Under the pieces are notes generated by a model. It was not told where the DNA came from. It searched no databases and saw only the letters and a list, made by a program, of their open reading frames with translations. The translations under genes and the position numbers were made by a program. This document shows, in pieces, positions 26,920 to 36,153 of a DNA stretch of 64,000 nt. The number at the start of each line of letters is the position of its first letter. The stretch's first letter is position 1. This stretch comes from an uncultured Bacteroidota bacterium. Its GTDB lineage: Bacteria > Bacteroidota > Bacteroidia > Chitinophagales > Chitinophagaceae. The DNA lies in assembly GCA_903837525.1 (NCBI GenBank), contig CAILUU010000014.1, positions 1-64,000 on the forward strand, given 5' to 3'.

Positions 26920-28191
26920 ATGGCTTCTACATTCGAATTACCAGGCAGTTATAAAAAATGGACACTGGGTTTAATTATTGCAGGTGCGTTAGCAATTGTT
27001 TGGGGGTTAATTATGTACCACCCATTTTCCCCAGTAACGCATGGGGCTGGTCATGATGCTCATGCAAGTGTAAACGCTACTCGCTTTTGGGCAGTGTTGT
27101 TACAAAATAGTGTGTTTTGGTTGTTAGTTGTAAATGCTAGTATGTTCTTTTTATGTATTACCACTATGGCTATGGGTGGTTGGCAAGTTGCTTTACGTAG
27201 AGTGCCCGAAGCTATTAGTAGCGTAGTGCCAATTTTAGGTGTAATTGCGTTTGTAGTATTGTTGGCTATTATAATGGGGCATCGTACAGATATTTATCAT
27301 TGGTTAGATAAAGATGCGGTTGCAGCAGATAAAATATTAAATGGTAAAAAAAGTTTTTTAAACCCTGCATTCTTTTTAATTGTTTCTGGAGTATCCATTT
27401 TCTTGTGGTGGTTTTTAGGACGAAAAATGCGTAGCATGAGTTTGGAAAGCGATAAGACAGGTCCAATGGATTACGAAACAGCAAAAGCTTGGATTTGGAA
27501 AAATACGGTTTGGGCATCTTTATTTTCAGTAACATTTGGTTTAACTGTAGCCTCTACAATTCCTTGGCTATGGTTAATGAGTATAGATGCTCATTGGTAT
27601 AGTACAATGTATAGCTGGTATACCTTTGCGAGTACCTTTGTTAGTGGAATGAGCTTAATAGCCATTTTTGTAATTTGGTTAAAAAATAGGGGTCAGTTAG
27701 AATATGTAACCGAAGAACATTTACATGATATTGGTAAGTTTATGTTTGCCTTCTCAATATTTTGGACATACTTATGGTTTAGCCAGTACATGCTTATTTG
27801 GTACAGTAACCAACCAGAAGAAACAAAGTATTTTGTAGAAAGAATTGGTACAGCAGAAAAAAGCGGGCCTTATTATGGTATCTTCTTTTTAAACCTAGTG
27901 TTGAATTTTTTATGCCCATTATTAATATTAATGAAACGAGGTGTAAAACGTAATTGGACAATGGTTACCTTGATGGGAATTTTAATAATCTTTGGACATT
28001 GGATAGATTTATATCAAATGATAATGCCTGGCACTTTACATGAACATGCACAAATGAATTTATTTGAATTTGGTGTGCCTTGTATATTCATTGGAATTAT
28101 TATGTGGGGAGTTGGTAGATACTTAACGGCAAATTCGTTAGTACCTAAAAATCATCCATTCTTAAAAGAGAGTATGATACATCACACTTAA
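26920..28191 (+). CDS. actF: ACIII membrane subunit ActF
   Basis: A 423-residue polytopic membrane protein, the ActF homologue of ActC, with about ten transmembrane helices. Conserved ACIII features include IFWTYLWFSQYMLIWYSN and WIDLYQMIMPG. It sits as the last ACIII gene before the oxidase genes, the standard order actABCDEF-cox in Bacteroidota. A histidine-rich loop (HGAGHDAHA) lies near residue 40. Confidence 0.92.
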   Translation: MASTFELPGSYKKWTLGLIIAGALAIVWGLIMYHPFSPVTHGAGHDAHASVNATRFWAVLLQNSVFWLLVVNASMFFLCITTMAMGGWQVALRRVPEAISSVVPILGVIAFVVLLAIIMGHRTDIYHWLDKDAVAADKILNGKKSFLNPAFFLIVSGVSIFLWWFLGRKMRSMSLESDKTGPMDYETAKAWIWKNTVWASLFSVTFGLTVASTIPWLWLMSIDAHWYSTMYSWYTFASTFVSGMSLIAIFVIWLKNRGQLEYVTEEHLHDIGKFMFAFSIFWTYLWFSQYMLIWYSNQPEETKYFVERIGTAEKSGPYYGIFFLNLVLNFLCPLLILMKRGVKRNWTMVTLMGILIIFGHWIDLYQMIMPGTLHEHAQMNLFEFGVPCIFIGIIMWGVGRYLTANSLVPKNHPFLKESMIHHT

Positions 28192-28329
28192 CCCTTCCGC
28201 TTCTTAAGGGGAATTGGGTAAGTTAATGATTGATTGAATAAAGTATTGTAAAAAAATATTGAAAAGCTCTCCACCTTACTAGGGTACAAAAGCCCTTTAA
28301 GGCTTTGGGGTATCGTTAATAAATTTTAT
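28192..28329. repeat. Spacer with two palindromic repeat units between actF and coxB
   Basis: The spacer has CTTAAGGGG-type words near 28203-28225 and the hairpin AAAGCC-CTTTAA-GGCTTT at 28289-28306 followed by GGGG. They are similar in style to the elements at 20.8 kb. No terminator-like T run follows, so transcription probably continues into coxB. Confidence 0.45.
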
Positions 28330-29376
28330 ATGAAAGAGTTTTTATTAGTATTGTTAGTTTTATTAGTGTTTGTTGTTATTTTTCAAATAGCAAAAGCCAG
28401 TGAATACGTAAGCGTTTTAAAAGGAGAAGATAAAACCCGTAAACAAAACAATAAAATAAACGCATTTATGCTTTTAGGTTTTATGGTATTTGGATTACTA
28501 GGGGCTTGGTATTGTAATGAATTGTATTATGGAAAAACATTATTTGTGCAAGGCTCTGCCTCTGTTGAAGGCGAAGAGTTGGATAGAATGTTTATGATGA
28601 CAACCGCAGTAACAGGGTTGGTATTTGTAATTACTCAAATTTTATTGTTTTGGTTTGCATTTAAGTATCAAGAAAAAGATGGTAAAAAAGCCTTTTATTT
28701 CCCTCATAATAATAAATTAGAATTGTTATGGACAGGCGTACCTGCAATTGTATTGTGTGTTTTAGTGGTTTTTGGTTTAAAAGCTTGGTTAAAAATAACA
28801 GGAGATGCTCCAAAAAATTCTATAGTTGTTGAGGTTACTGGTCATCAATTTGGTTGGGAGTTTAGATACCCAGGTGCAGATAAAGTATTAGGTGCAAAAA
28901 ATTATAAATTAACTACAGGTATTAACACCCTTGGGGTAGATTTTAATGATAAATCAAGCTTAGACGATATACATGTAGCAGGTACATTACATATACCTGT
29001 AGGGGTTCCTTGTAAAATGGTTATAAATGCACAAGATGTAATACATGATGTAGGATTAGTTCATTTTCGTTTAAAAATGGACGCTGTACCAGGCATACCT
29101 ACAACACAATGGTTTACACCAAAGTGGACTACAGAGGAAATGAAAAAACGTACTGGCAATCCAAATTTTGTGTACGAAATTAGTTGCGATCAAATGTGTG
29201 GTGCAGGACATTTTAGTATGAGAGGCGTAATTATTGTTGAAACTATGGAGGAATATAATAAATGGTTAAGTACTCAAAAGCCTGAACTGTGGACGGTAGA
29301 TCCTTCAAGAGCGCCAAAAGAAATAAAAACAGATAGTATTCCAACAAAGATTACAGCACAGTTGTTAAAGAAGTAA
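28330..29376 (+). CDS. coxB: Cytochrome c oxidase subunit II
   Basis: A 348-residue subunit II. After an extra N-terminal hydrophobic helix come the two family helices (about residues 45-65 and 95-118), then the periplasmic cupredoxin domain. The CuA site is complete: CDQMCGAGHFSM near residue 286 with both cysteines, the histidine and the methionine. No fused cytochrome c domain is present, so electrons must come from ActA or ActE hemes or another cytochrome. Confidence 0.94.
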   Translation: MKEFLLVLLVLLVFVVIFQIAKASEYVSVLKGEDKTRKQNNKINAFMLLGFMVFGLLGAWYCNELYYGKTLFVQGSASVEGEELDRMFMMTTAVTGLVFVITQILLFWFAFKYQEKDGKKAFYFPHNNKLELLWTGVPAIVLCVLVVFGLKAWLKITGDAPKNSIVVEVTGHQFGWEFRYPGADKVLGAKNYKLTTGINTLGVDFNDKSSLDDIHVAGTLHIPVGVPCKMVINAQDVIHDVGLVHFRLKMDAVPGIPTTQWFTPKWTTEEMKKRTGNPNFVYEISCDQMCGAGHFSMRGVIIVETMEEYNKWLSTQKPELWTVDPSRAPKEIKTDSIPTKITAQLLKK

Positions 29377-29406
29377 AGATTTTTAGAAAATTAAAGTAAA
29401 AGATTC

Positions 29407-29437
29407 CTCCTTTAAAAATTAAAATAGTTTAAAGGAG
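29407..29437 (+). repeat. Perfect hairpin CTCCTTTAAA / TTTAAAGGAG between coxB and coxA
   Basis: A perfect 10-bp inverted repeat with an 11-base loop, 20 bases before the coxA start. No T run follows. It may be an mRNA processing or stability structure, and its right arm supplies the only AGGAG-like sequence near coxA. Confidence 0.6.
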
Positions 29438-29457
29438 AGAGTAACAAAAAATAAAAT

Positions 29458-31263
29458 ATGAGTAGCGTAGCCACCTTACAAGAAGTTGATGTTCATGCAG
29501 GACATGATGCACACCACGAACACCACCACCACGAAACATTTATAAGTAAATATGTTTTTAGTCAAGATCATAAAATGATTGCCAAGCAATTTTTAATTAC
29601 TGGTATGATATGGGCTATTATAGGTGGATTATTTTCGGTAATCTTCCGTTTGCAATTGGGTTACCCTGAGCAAAGCTTTCCTTTTTTAGAAGATTTTTTA
29701 GGGCATTGGGCAAAGGGCGGTAAACTACAACCAGAGTTTTATTATGCATTAGTAACCATGCATGGTACTATTTTAGTATTCTTTGTTTTAACTGCAGGAT
29801 TGAGCGGTACGTTTGCCAACTTTTTAATTCCATTACAAATAGGTGCAAGAGATATGGCTTCGCCTTTATTAAATATGCTTAGCTATTGGTTTTTCTTTTT
29901 AGCTAGTGTAATAATGTTTAGCTCATTATTTGTACAAACTGGCCCAGCAAGTGGCGGGTGGACAATTTACCCACCACTAAGTGCCTTAGGTGATGCAAGT
30001 AGCGGCAGTAAAATTGGAATGGATTTGTGGCTTGTAAGTATGGCAATGTTTATTGTATCCTCTTTATTAGGTGGTTTAAACTACATTACCACTATACTTA
30101 ACATGCGTACTAAGGGTATGAGTATGACAAGAATGCCATTAACTATTTGGGCTTTGTTCTTTACTGCAGTGTTAGGTGTTTTAAGTTTCCCGGTATTATT
30201 AAGTGGCGCTATATTATTATTACTTGATAGGAATTTAGGTACCAGCTTTTTCTTAAGTGATATTTATGTTGCAGGAAAAGTTTTACCAAATGAAGGCGGT
30301 AGTGCCATTTTATTTCAACATTTATTTTGGTTTTTAGGTCACCCAGAAGTGTATATTATTTTATTGCCAGCAATGGGAATGAGCTCAGAAATATTATCTG
30401 TTAATAGCCGTAAACCAATATTTGGTTACATGGCAATGGTTGCGTCTTTATTTGCAATAGCAATTTTAGCCTTTTTAGTATGGGCGCATCATATGTTTGT
30501 TACAGGGCTTAATCCTTTCTTGGGTGCATTCTTTGTATTACTTACTTTATTAATTGCTGTACCAAGCGCCATAAAAGTATTTAACTGGCTCACAACATTA
30601 TGGCGTGGAAATATTCGCTTTACACCAGCCATGCTATTTGCTATTGGTTTTGTAAGTTTATTTATTAGTGGAGGTTTAACAGGTATTTTCTTAGGAAACT
30701 CAGCGTTAGATTTACATTTACATGATACCTATTTTGTAGTTGCTCACTTTCATATTGTAATGGGTGTAGCATCGTTTTTTGGAATGTTTGCAGGAGTGTA
30801 CCATTGGTTTCCTAAAATGTTTGGAAGGTTTTTAAATAACACTATGGGTTATATCCATTTTTGGGTAACTATTATTGGTGCGTATTTAATTTTTTGGCCA
30901 ATGCATTACGAAGGTTTAGCAGGTATGCCTCGTCGTTATTACGATTTTAGTAACTGGGAGTCGTTTAAAATGTTTGGTGGTTTAAATGAGTTTATAAGTT
31001 TTATATCGCTATTGGTATTTGCTGTACAATTATTATTTGTGTTCAACTTTTTCTATAGTGTTTTTAAAGGAAGAAAAGTAACTACACAAAACCCTTGGGG
31101 TAGTAATACATTGGAGTGGACAACCCCAATTAATCCAGGGCATGGCAACTGGCCTGGCGAAATACCAGAAGTATATAGAGGTGCATATGATTATGCAAAA
31201 GACGGTAAAGAATTTACACCACAAAATGTACCAGTGGGAGAAGATGAAACGAGTGGGCATTAA
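29458..31263 (+). CDS. coxA: Cytochrome c oxidase subunit I
   Basis: The 601-residue catalytic subunit with twelve helices. Heme and copper ligands are visible: the low-spin heme histidine in MHGTILVF, the CuB site GHPEVY with its Tyr cross-link and gate glutamate, HHMF, and the heme a/a3 histidines in LHDTYFVVAHFHIVMG. The glutamate in GHPEVY indicates an A1-type proton pump. The N-terminus carries an unusual histidine cluster (HAGHDAHHEHHHHE, about residues 13-26). Confidence 0.97.
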   Translation: MSSVATLQEVDVHAGHDAHHEHHHHETFISKYVFSQDHKMIAKQFLITGMIWAIIGGLFSVIFRLQLGYPEQSFPFLEDFLGHWAKGGKLQPEFYYALVTMHGTILVFFVLTAGLSGTFANFLIPLQIGARDMASPLLNMLSYWFFFLASVIMFSSLFVQTGPASGGWTIYPPLSALGDASSGSKIGMDLWLVSMAMFIVSSLLGGLNYITTILNMRTKGMSMTRMPLTIWALFFTAVLGVLSFPVLLSGAILLLLDRNLGTSFFLSDIYVAGKVLPNEGGSAILFQHLFWFLGHPEVYIILLPAMGMSSEILSVNSRKPIFGYMAMVASLFAIAILAFLVWAHHMFVTGLNPFLGAFFVLLTLLIAVPSAIKVFNWLTTLWRGNIRFTPAMLFAIGFVSLFISGGLTGIFLGNSALDLHLHDTYFVVAHFHIVMGVASFFGMFAGVYHWFPKMFGRFLNNTMGYIHFWVTIIGAYLIFWPMHYEGLAGMPRRYYDFSNWESFKMFGGLNEFISFISLLVFAVQLLFVFNFFYSVFKGRKVTTQNPWGSNTLEWTTPINPGHGNWPGEIPEVYRGAYDYAKDGKEFTPQNVPVGEDETSGH

Positions 31264-31345
31264 TACATGCAGAATAGTTTAATAGATGATGGATATTTTT
31301 TTAGATAACATATCTCTACTTTATCCATAACTATTAATCAATATA

Positions 31346-32335
31346 ATGGAACAACAAGAAGATACCAACATAAAAAACTCAGCATCGTTTGGGTTGGCAA
31401 GTAAAGTGAAAGATTATTTTCAATTAATAAAATTCACATTAAGTTTTATGGTGGTATTTAGTACAGTAGTTAGCTACTTGTTGGCACCTAATATTCGATT
31501 TGATTTACTACAAGTTCTTTTACTTTTTATTGGCGGAATGCTAATAACCGGAAGTGCAAATACCATTAATCAAATTTTGGAGAAAGATACCGATGCATTA
31601 ATGAAACGAACGGCTACTAGGCCATTACCTAGCGGCAGAATGACTGTAACAGAAGCAAGTATTTTTGCAGTTATTGCTGGAGGTTTAGGCGGTTTTATTA
31701 TGTGGTGGTTTTTTAACTTTAGTAGTGCCATGGTGGGTTTGTTTAGTTTATTTTTATATGGCTTTGTATATACACCATTAAAAAAGGTAAACTCGGTTTC
31801 GGTTTTAGTAGGTGCAATACCAGGCGCATTACCTTGCTTAATTGGGTGGGTAGCGGCTACAGATAGCTTTAGTGCTGGAGGGTGGATATTGTTTGCAATT
31901 CAATTTTTATGGCAGTTTCCACACTTTTGGGCAATAGCATGGGTGGCACATAAAGATTATTCTGCTGCAGGGTTTAAGCTTTTACCAAGCGATAAAGGAC
32001 CAACAAAATTTACCGCTTTGCAAACAATAATTTACAGCGCTTTAATGCTACCTGTTGGATTATTGCCACACTTTTTTGGCATGACAGGAAGTGTAAGTAT
32101 GTGGATTTTGATTGCTTGTAATTTGGCAATGGTTTATGTAAGTGTGTTGTTATTTATAAACATGGATATTAAAAGCGCAAGACGGGTAATGTTTAGTTCT
32201 TATTTTTACTTGTTGGTCGTTTTTTTGAGTATGTATGCGAATAAAAAGCCTTCGGAAGATGTAAGAGTACAAGTGAATGACACAACGATGTTTAATAGTA
32301 GCACAAAAAATAAGTATATAAAAATAATTTATTGA
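31346..32335 (+). CDS. ctaB: Protoheme IX farnesyltransferase (heme O synthase)
   Basis: A 329-residue UbiA-family prenyltransferase that makes heme O, the precursor of oxidase heme A. The motif NTINQILEKDTDALMKRTATRPLP carries the aspartate-rich prenyl-diphosphate site and the heme O synthase MxRTxxRP signature. Nine hydrophobic helices follow. It sits between coxA and the subunit III genes, consistent with supplying the oxidase. Confidence 0.93.
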   Translation: MEQQEDTNIKNSASFGLASKVKDYFQLIKFTLSFMVVFSTVVSYLLAPNIRFDLLQVLLLFIGGMLITGSANTINQILEKDTDALMKRTATRPLPSGRMTVTEASIFAVIAGGLGGFIMWWFFNFSSAMVGLFSLFLYGFVYTPLKKVNSVSVLVGAIPGALPCLIGWVAATDSFSAGGWILFAIQFLWQFPHFWAIAWVAHKDYSAAGFKLLPSDKGPTKFTALQTIIYSALMLPVGLLPHFFGMTGSVSMWILIACNLAMVYVSVLLFINMDIKSARRVMFSSYFYLLVVFLSMYANKKPSEDVRVQVNDTTMFNSSTKNKYIKIIY

Positions 32336-32353
32336 TTTTTAGTAAGCAGAGAA

Positions 32354-32920
32354 ATGAATACAGTGGTAATGAAACAAAAAGATAAAATACATCCACACAA
32401 ATTTACATTGTGGGTTGCATTGGGGAGTATTGTAATGATGTTTGCAGGATTAACAAGTGCTTACATTGTAAAACGTAACCAAGCTAATTGGTTAACATTT
32501 GATATACCTAATTTATTTTGGTACAGTACAATAGCTATAGTCTTGAGTAGTATACTACTTTACTTGGCTGGTAATGCATTTAAAAATAGAGAAATGGCAA
32601 AGTACCGCCTATTGGTAACAGCCACAACCGTTTTGGGCGTTCTTTTTTTGGCTTTTCAAGTATTGGGCTTTAAGCAATTATGGAATATGGGTAATACCTT
32701 ACAATCAACTGTGTCGTACTCGTTTTTGTATGTAATCGTAGGTTTGCATGCTGCTCACGTAATTGGTGGTGTAATTGCATTAATTGTTTTATTTTCTAAA
32801 GCATTCAACACCAAAATAAAAAGCTATAGTAATATAAGTGTAGATTTGGTAAGTACATATTGGCATTTTGTAGGAGCCCTTTGGATTTATTTATTGATTT
32901 TTTTATTAATGATAAAATAA
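32354..32920 (+). CDS. Cytochrome c oxidase subunit III-like protein (first copy)
   Basis: A 188-residue five-helix protein of the heme-copper oxidase subunit III family. It has LWVALGSIVMMFAGLTSAYIVKR in the first helix and GLHAAHVIGGVIALI and YWHFVGALWIYLLIFLL in the last ones. It is shorter than the second subunit III gene 44 bases downstream; two adjacent subunit III genes are a recurring arrangement in Bacteroidota oxidase operons. Which one is stoichiometric in the complex cannot be told. Confidence 0.88.
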   Translation: MNTVVMKQKDKIHPHKFTLWVALGSIVMMFAGLTSAYIVKRNQANWLTFDIPNLFWYSTIAIVLSSILLYLAGNAFKNREMAKYRLLVTATTVLGVLFLAFQVLGFKQLWNMGNTLQSTVSYSFLYVIVGLHAAHVIGGVIALIVLFSKAFNTKIKSYSNISVDLVSTYWHFVGALWIYLLIFLLMIK

Positions 32921-32964
32921 GTATGAAGTACTATGTACGGAGTACCATGTATTAAAACATAATT

Positions 32965-33846
32965 ATGTCAGCAACAACAATAACATCGAATACAAAATGG
33001 TGGAATGGCGGTAGAAGTCCATTTGATATTAGTTACGGAAAAGTAATGATGTGGTACTTTTTAATGAGTGATGCCTTTACATTTGGTGCATTTATTATTA
33101 GCTACGCTACATTGCGTTTTAGTATGAATAGTTGGGTAGATGCTAATCAGGTGTTTAACGCTTTTCCGGGGTTACACGGAGCAGATTTGCCTTTAGCTTT
33201 TGTGAGTTTGATGACGTTTATATTAATTTTTAGCTCGGTAACAATGGTGTTGGCAGTTCATGAAGGCCACAATATGAATAAAAAGGGCGTTGAAAAGTAC
33301 ATGCTTTGGACAATTTTAGGCGGTGCCGCTTTCTTAGGTTGTCAAGCTTGGGAGTGGACGCATTTGTTAACTGGCGAACATTTTATTTTATCTAAAGAAG
33401 GCGTCTTAACTGCACTAAATACAACACCTAGCCATAACCCTTGGGGTATTGATCATGTAGATAAGGCTGCAGTAATAGGCGCTTTACCAAAAGCTAGTCC
33501 TGAGCTATTAACTGCAATGATTCATGAACATAATCATGCTTTTAATGCACAAGGCCTAGGTACTGCACAATTAGTAGAAGAAGCCACAAAATTAGTAAAT
33601 GCTGGCACTGTACATGTAGGTTCACAAGGGCCGCCAGCATTTGGAAGTTACTTTTTTGGCATTACAGGTTTCCACGGTTTCCACGTTTTTAGTGGCGTGG
33701 TAATAAATGTTATCATGTATTTAAAAACTAAGTTGGGGCATTTTGATCAAAGAGGGCATTATGAAATGATTGAAAAAGCAGGATTATACTGGCATTTTGT
33801 AGATTTAGTTTGGGTTTTTGTGTTTTTATGTTTTTATTTGGTTTAG
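32965..33846 (+). CDS. coxC: Cytochrome c oxidase subunit III (second copy)
   Basis: A 293-residue subunit III. The family histidine and glycine segments GSYFFGITGFHGFHVFSGVVIN and GLYWHFVDLVWVFVFLCFY close the protein. A soluble insertion of about 90 residues lies between helices (around residues 145-215), rich in alanine and glycine. It follows the shorter subunit III gene in the same operon. Confidence 0.92.
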   Translation: MSATTITSNTKWWNGGRSPFDISYGKVMMWYFLMSDAFTFGAFIISYATLRFSMNSWVDANQVFNAFPGLHGADLPLAFVSLMTFILIFSSVTMVLAVHEGHNMNKKGVEKYMLWTILGGAAFLGCQAWEWTHLLTGEHFILSKEGVLTALNTTPSHNPWGIDHVDKAAVIGALPKASPELLTAMIHEHNHAFNAQGLGTAQLVEEATKLVNAGTVHVGSQGPPAFGSYFFGITGFHGFHVFSGVVINVIMYLKTKLGHFDQRGHYEMIEKAGLYWHFVDLVWVFVFLCFYLV

Positions 33847-33934
33847 TATTAAAAAATAAGTAGTAAGCCTTTTATCATACTATTAAAAAATTGTGTAAAG
33901 GCAATTAAAAATAAAAAGATTTAATTAGTGAATT

Positions 33935-34381
33935 ATGAGTAGTCATTCAACAGTACCATCACCAGAAATTACACTTGCACCAAAGCATGATAACTCGGGG
34001 GTAAAAAGAATTTGGCAAGTTTTTACCTTACTATCTATAGTTACAATTGTAGAGTTGGTTATGGGGTATGCCATGACAAAACAAGCAGGATGGGTAGACA
34101 AAAGCTCTGCACTAGGGATGTTTTTTGTTGGAGCTATTTGTATTTTATCTGTTGCAAAAGCATACTATATTGTTGGGGTGTTTATGCATTTGGGTGGAGA
34201 GCTTAAAAACTTTAGATTAACTATTGTAACTACACTAGCCTTATTTATATGGTTTATTGCCGCATTTTTAATGGATGGCAATAGTTGGAAAAATCTAAAA
34301 AATACCAATGCTGGTAGTAGAGAAGCGCCAAAAACTGAAAATGCCATACCTGCCGTGTTAGATAAAAATGCAAAACCATAA
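33935..34381 (+). CDS. Cytochrome c oxidase subunit IV family protein
   Basis: A 148-residue protein with three transmembrane helices (about residues 25-45, 55-75 and 90-110), of the COX4_pro family. The motif AKAYYIVGVFMHLGGE is typical. Last gene of the oxidase block; a strong terminator follows 20 bases later. Confidence 0.87.
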   Translation: MSSHSTVPSPEITLAPKHDNSGVKRIWQVFTLLSIVTIVELVMGYAMTKQAGWVDKSSALGMFFVGAICILSVAKAYYIVGVFMHLGGELKNFRLTIVTTLALFIWFIAAFLMDGNSWKNLKNTNAGSREAPKTENAIPAVLDKNAKP

Positions 34382-34400
34382 GTAGCAAAAAATATTTTTT

Positions 34401-34433
34401 AAAAAGCCATCCTGTTTTTAAGGATGGCTTTTT
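34401..34433 (+). terminator. Terminator of the ACIII-oxidase operon
   Basis: AAAAAGCCATCCT pairs with AGGATGGCTTTTT in a perfect 13-bp stem with a 7-base loop, ending in T residues. Confidence 0.93.
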
Positions 34434-34440
34434 AATGTGT

Positions 34441-34448
34441 TACCTTTG
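34441..34448 (+). promoter_or_regulatory. -7 box upstream of the SCO gene
   Basis: TACCTTTG lies just after the operon terminator and 89 bases before the SCO start, suggesting separate transcription of the assembly genes. Confidence 0.5.
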
Positions 34449-34537
34449 CAAAAAAATACAACTTTTTAGGGTTATTAGGTGTATAGTTTATTGAATACCA
34501 TTAACTATATACCATAGCCTTAAGCATTAAATTATAT

Positions 34538-35338
34538 ATGAAAAAATCTTCAATCTTTGGTTTACTCCTTGCACTTTTACTCCCTTTTAGCGGATATTTT
34601 TTAGTAAAATATTTGAGTAAAAACGCTGCAACAATGCCTCGTAAATATTTTGCACCAGACAGTGTTATTGTAAAAACAAAAGGAGGGAAAACGACGACAG
34701 ATACTATTTGGCATAAAATTAAAAATGTAGAATTTATAAATCAATTTGGAAAAAGAGTAAACTTGGATAGCGCTAGAGGAAAAATTTTAGTTTTTAATAC
34801 CATCTTTACAAGATGCGGAGGCATTTGTCCTAAGACAACAAGTGTAATGAAACGTTTACAAACTAGTTTTGAAAAAAGCGATTCCTTGGTACAATTTATT
34901 TCTATAACGGTTGATCCTATTTATGACTCTGCACATCAGTTAAGAAAATTTGCCGAACGATTTAATGCTAACCAAGATAATTGGTGGTTTGTAACTGGCG
35001 ATAAAAATGAATTATATAGCTTTATGCTACAAGAGCTAAAAGCAAGTATTGCCGACAAAACTATTACGCCAGAATTTGTACATACTGATATGTTTTTTTT
35101 GGTAGACAAATATAGAATTGTACGTGGATTTTATCATTCGTTAAATGAAGACAATACTACAAATGAACAAGCGATGAGTAAGTTAGCAAGAGATATTCCT
35201 TTGTTGATGCTAGAAAAAGACAGAAGTAAACCTTCTTTTTTTAGAACCTTTATTCCCATCCTGCCTGTAATTTTTATTGCAATTGCTATAGTATTTGTCG
35301 TTATTATTTTATTAAATAAAAATAAAAATAAAAATTAA
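34538..35338 (+). CDS. SCO1/SenC family copper chaperone
   Basis: A 266-residue membrane-anchored thioredoxin-fold protein that delivers copper to the CuA site. An N-terminal anchor (about residues 5-25) precedes the domain; the metal site is C93-G-G-I-C97 with the distal histidine in FVHTDMFFLVD. Unusually for SCO proteins, it ends with a second hydrophobic helix (about residues 240-260) and a K/N-rich tail, so both ends may be in the membrane. It is followed 3 bases later by the DUF420 gene. Confidence 0.9.
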   Translation: MKKSSIFGLLLALLLPFSGYFLVKYLSKNAATMPRKYFAPDSVIVKTKGGKTTTDTIWHKIKNVEFINQFGKRVNLDSARGKILVFNTIFTRCGGICPKTTSVMKRLQTSFEKSDSLVQFISITVDPIYDSAHQLRKFAERFNANQDNWWFVTGDKNELYSFMLQELKASIADKTITPEFVHTDMFFLVDKYRIVRGFYHSLNEDNTTNEQAMSKLARDIPLLMLEKDRSKPSFFRTFIPILPVIFIAIAIVFVVIILLNKNKNKN

Positions 35339-35341
35339 ATT

Positions 35342-35932
35342 ATGCTTCAAGCAACGCTAACAAAAAATGATTCAAAAGCAAAATGGTTAATTGGTATTGT
35401 ATCGGTTATTGTATTTTGTACCGTTACTGTTTTAGGAAAATATAATTTAGCCGGCAAAGTAACATTGCCCTTTGATGTTCACATTTTTGCTTTAATCAAC
35501 GCCTGTTTAAACGGTTGTGTTGCTTTTTTATTAGTACTAGGCTTAGTTACTGTTAAGCAAAAAAAATATCAATTGCATAAAAGTATTATGCTGCTTGCTT
35601 TATTGTTATCTGTATTATTTTTAGTCTCTTACATTTGCCATCATTTATTTGCAGGCGAAACAGTCTTTGGCGAAATTGATGGTATTAAAGGATTAAGTGA
35701 AAGCGAAATAGCTGCAGTAGGTAGCACAAGGTCAATCTATTTACTAATTTTATTAACACATATTCCTTTAGCTGGTTTAGTGTTGCCTTTTATTTTACTT
35801 GCTGCTTATAGAGCATTAGCTGGGGAGTTTGCACAGCACAAAAAATTAGTAAGATATGTTTGGCCAATATGGTTTTATGTAGCGGTTACTGGTGTAATTG
35901 TTTATTTAATGATATGTCCTTATTATAAATAA
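35342..35932 (+). CDS. DUF420 membrane protein (CtaM-like)
   Basis: A 196-residue protein with five hydrophobic helices and histidines placed near helix ends (FDVHIFALINACLNGC, YICHHLFAGE, LTHIPLAGLVLP), as in the DUF420 family. Members such as CtaM help assemble aa3-type oxidases, which fits the location after SCO. Co-transcription with SCO is almost certain. Confidence 0.85.
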   Translation: MLQATLTKNDSKAKWLIGIVSVIVFCTVTVLGKYNLAGKVTLPFDVHIFALINACLNGCVAFLLVLGLVTVKQKKYQLHKSIMLLALLLSVLFLVSYICHHLFAGETVFGEIDGIKGLSESEIAAVGSTRSIYLLILLTHIPLAGLVLPFILLAAYRALAGEFAQHKKLVRYVWPIWFYVAVTGVIVYLMICPYYK

Positions 35933-35934
35933 GT

Positions 35935-36081
35935 AAGGGCTTATTATTAAAAATAACTGGCAACTATTCGTTTATTGTATTAGGTGGGGTATGTATTTTA
36001 TTTTTTGCATTACTTGGGCCCAATAAAATAAAAACGGCTTTACTATTAGTTATATCACTAAAAGATTTGGAAGATTTGTAA
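35935..36081 (+). pseudogene. Possible truncated membrane-protein remnant
   Basis: A 48-codon frame without a start codon encodes a hydrophobic stretch (SFIVLGGVCILFFALLG) then KIKTALLLVISLKDLEDL and a stop. It directly follows the DUF420 stop. It may be a 3' gene remnant; the family was not identified. Confidence 0.3.
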
Positions 36082-36153
36082 CTTTATTTCTAATTTTCTG
36101 CAACAAAAATCATTAAACTATTGCAACTGTGCTTCAGCATCTCTTGCGGGTTT

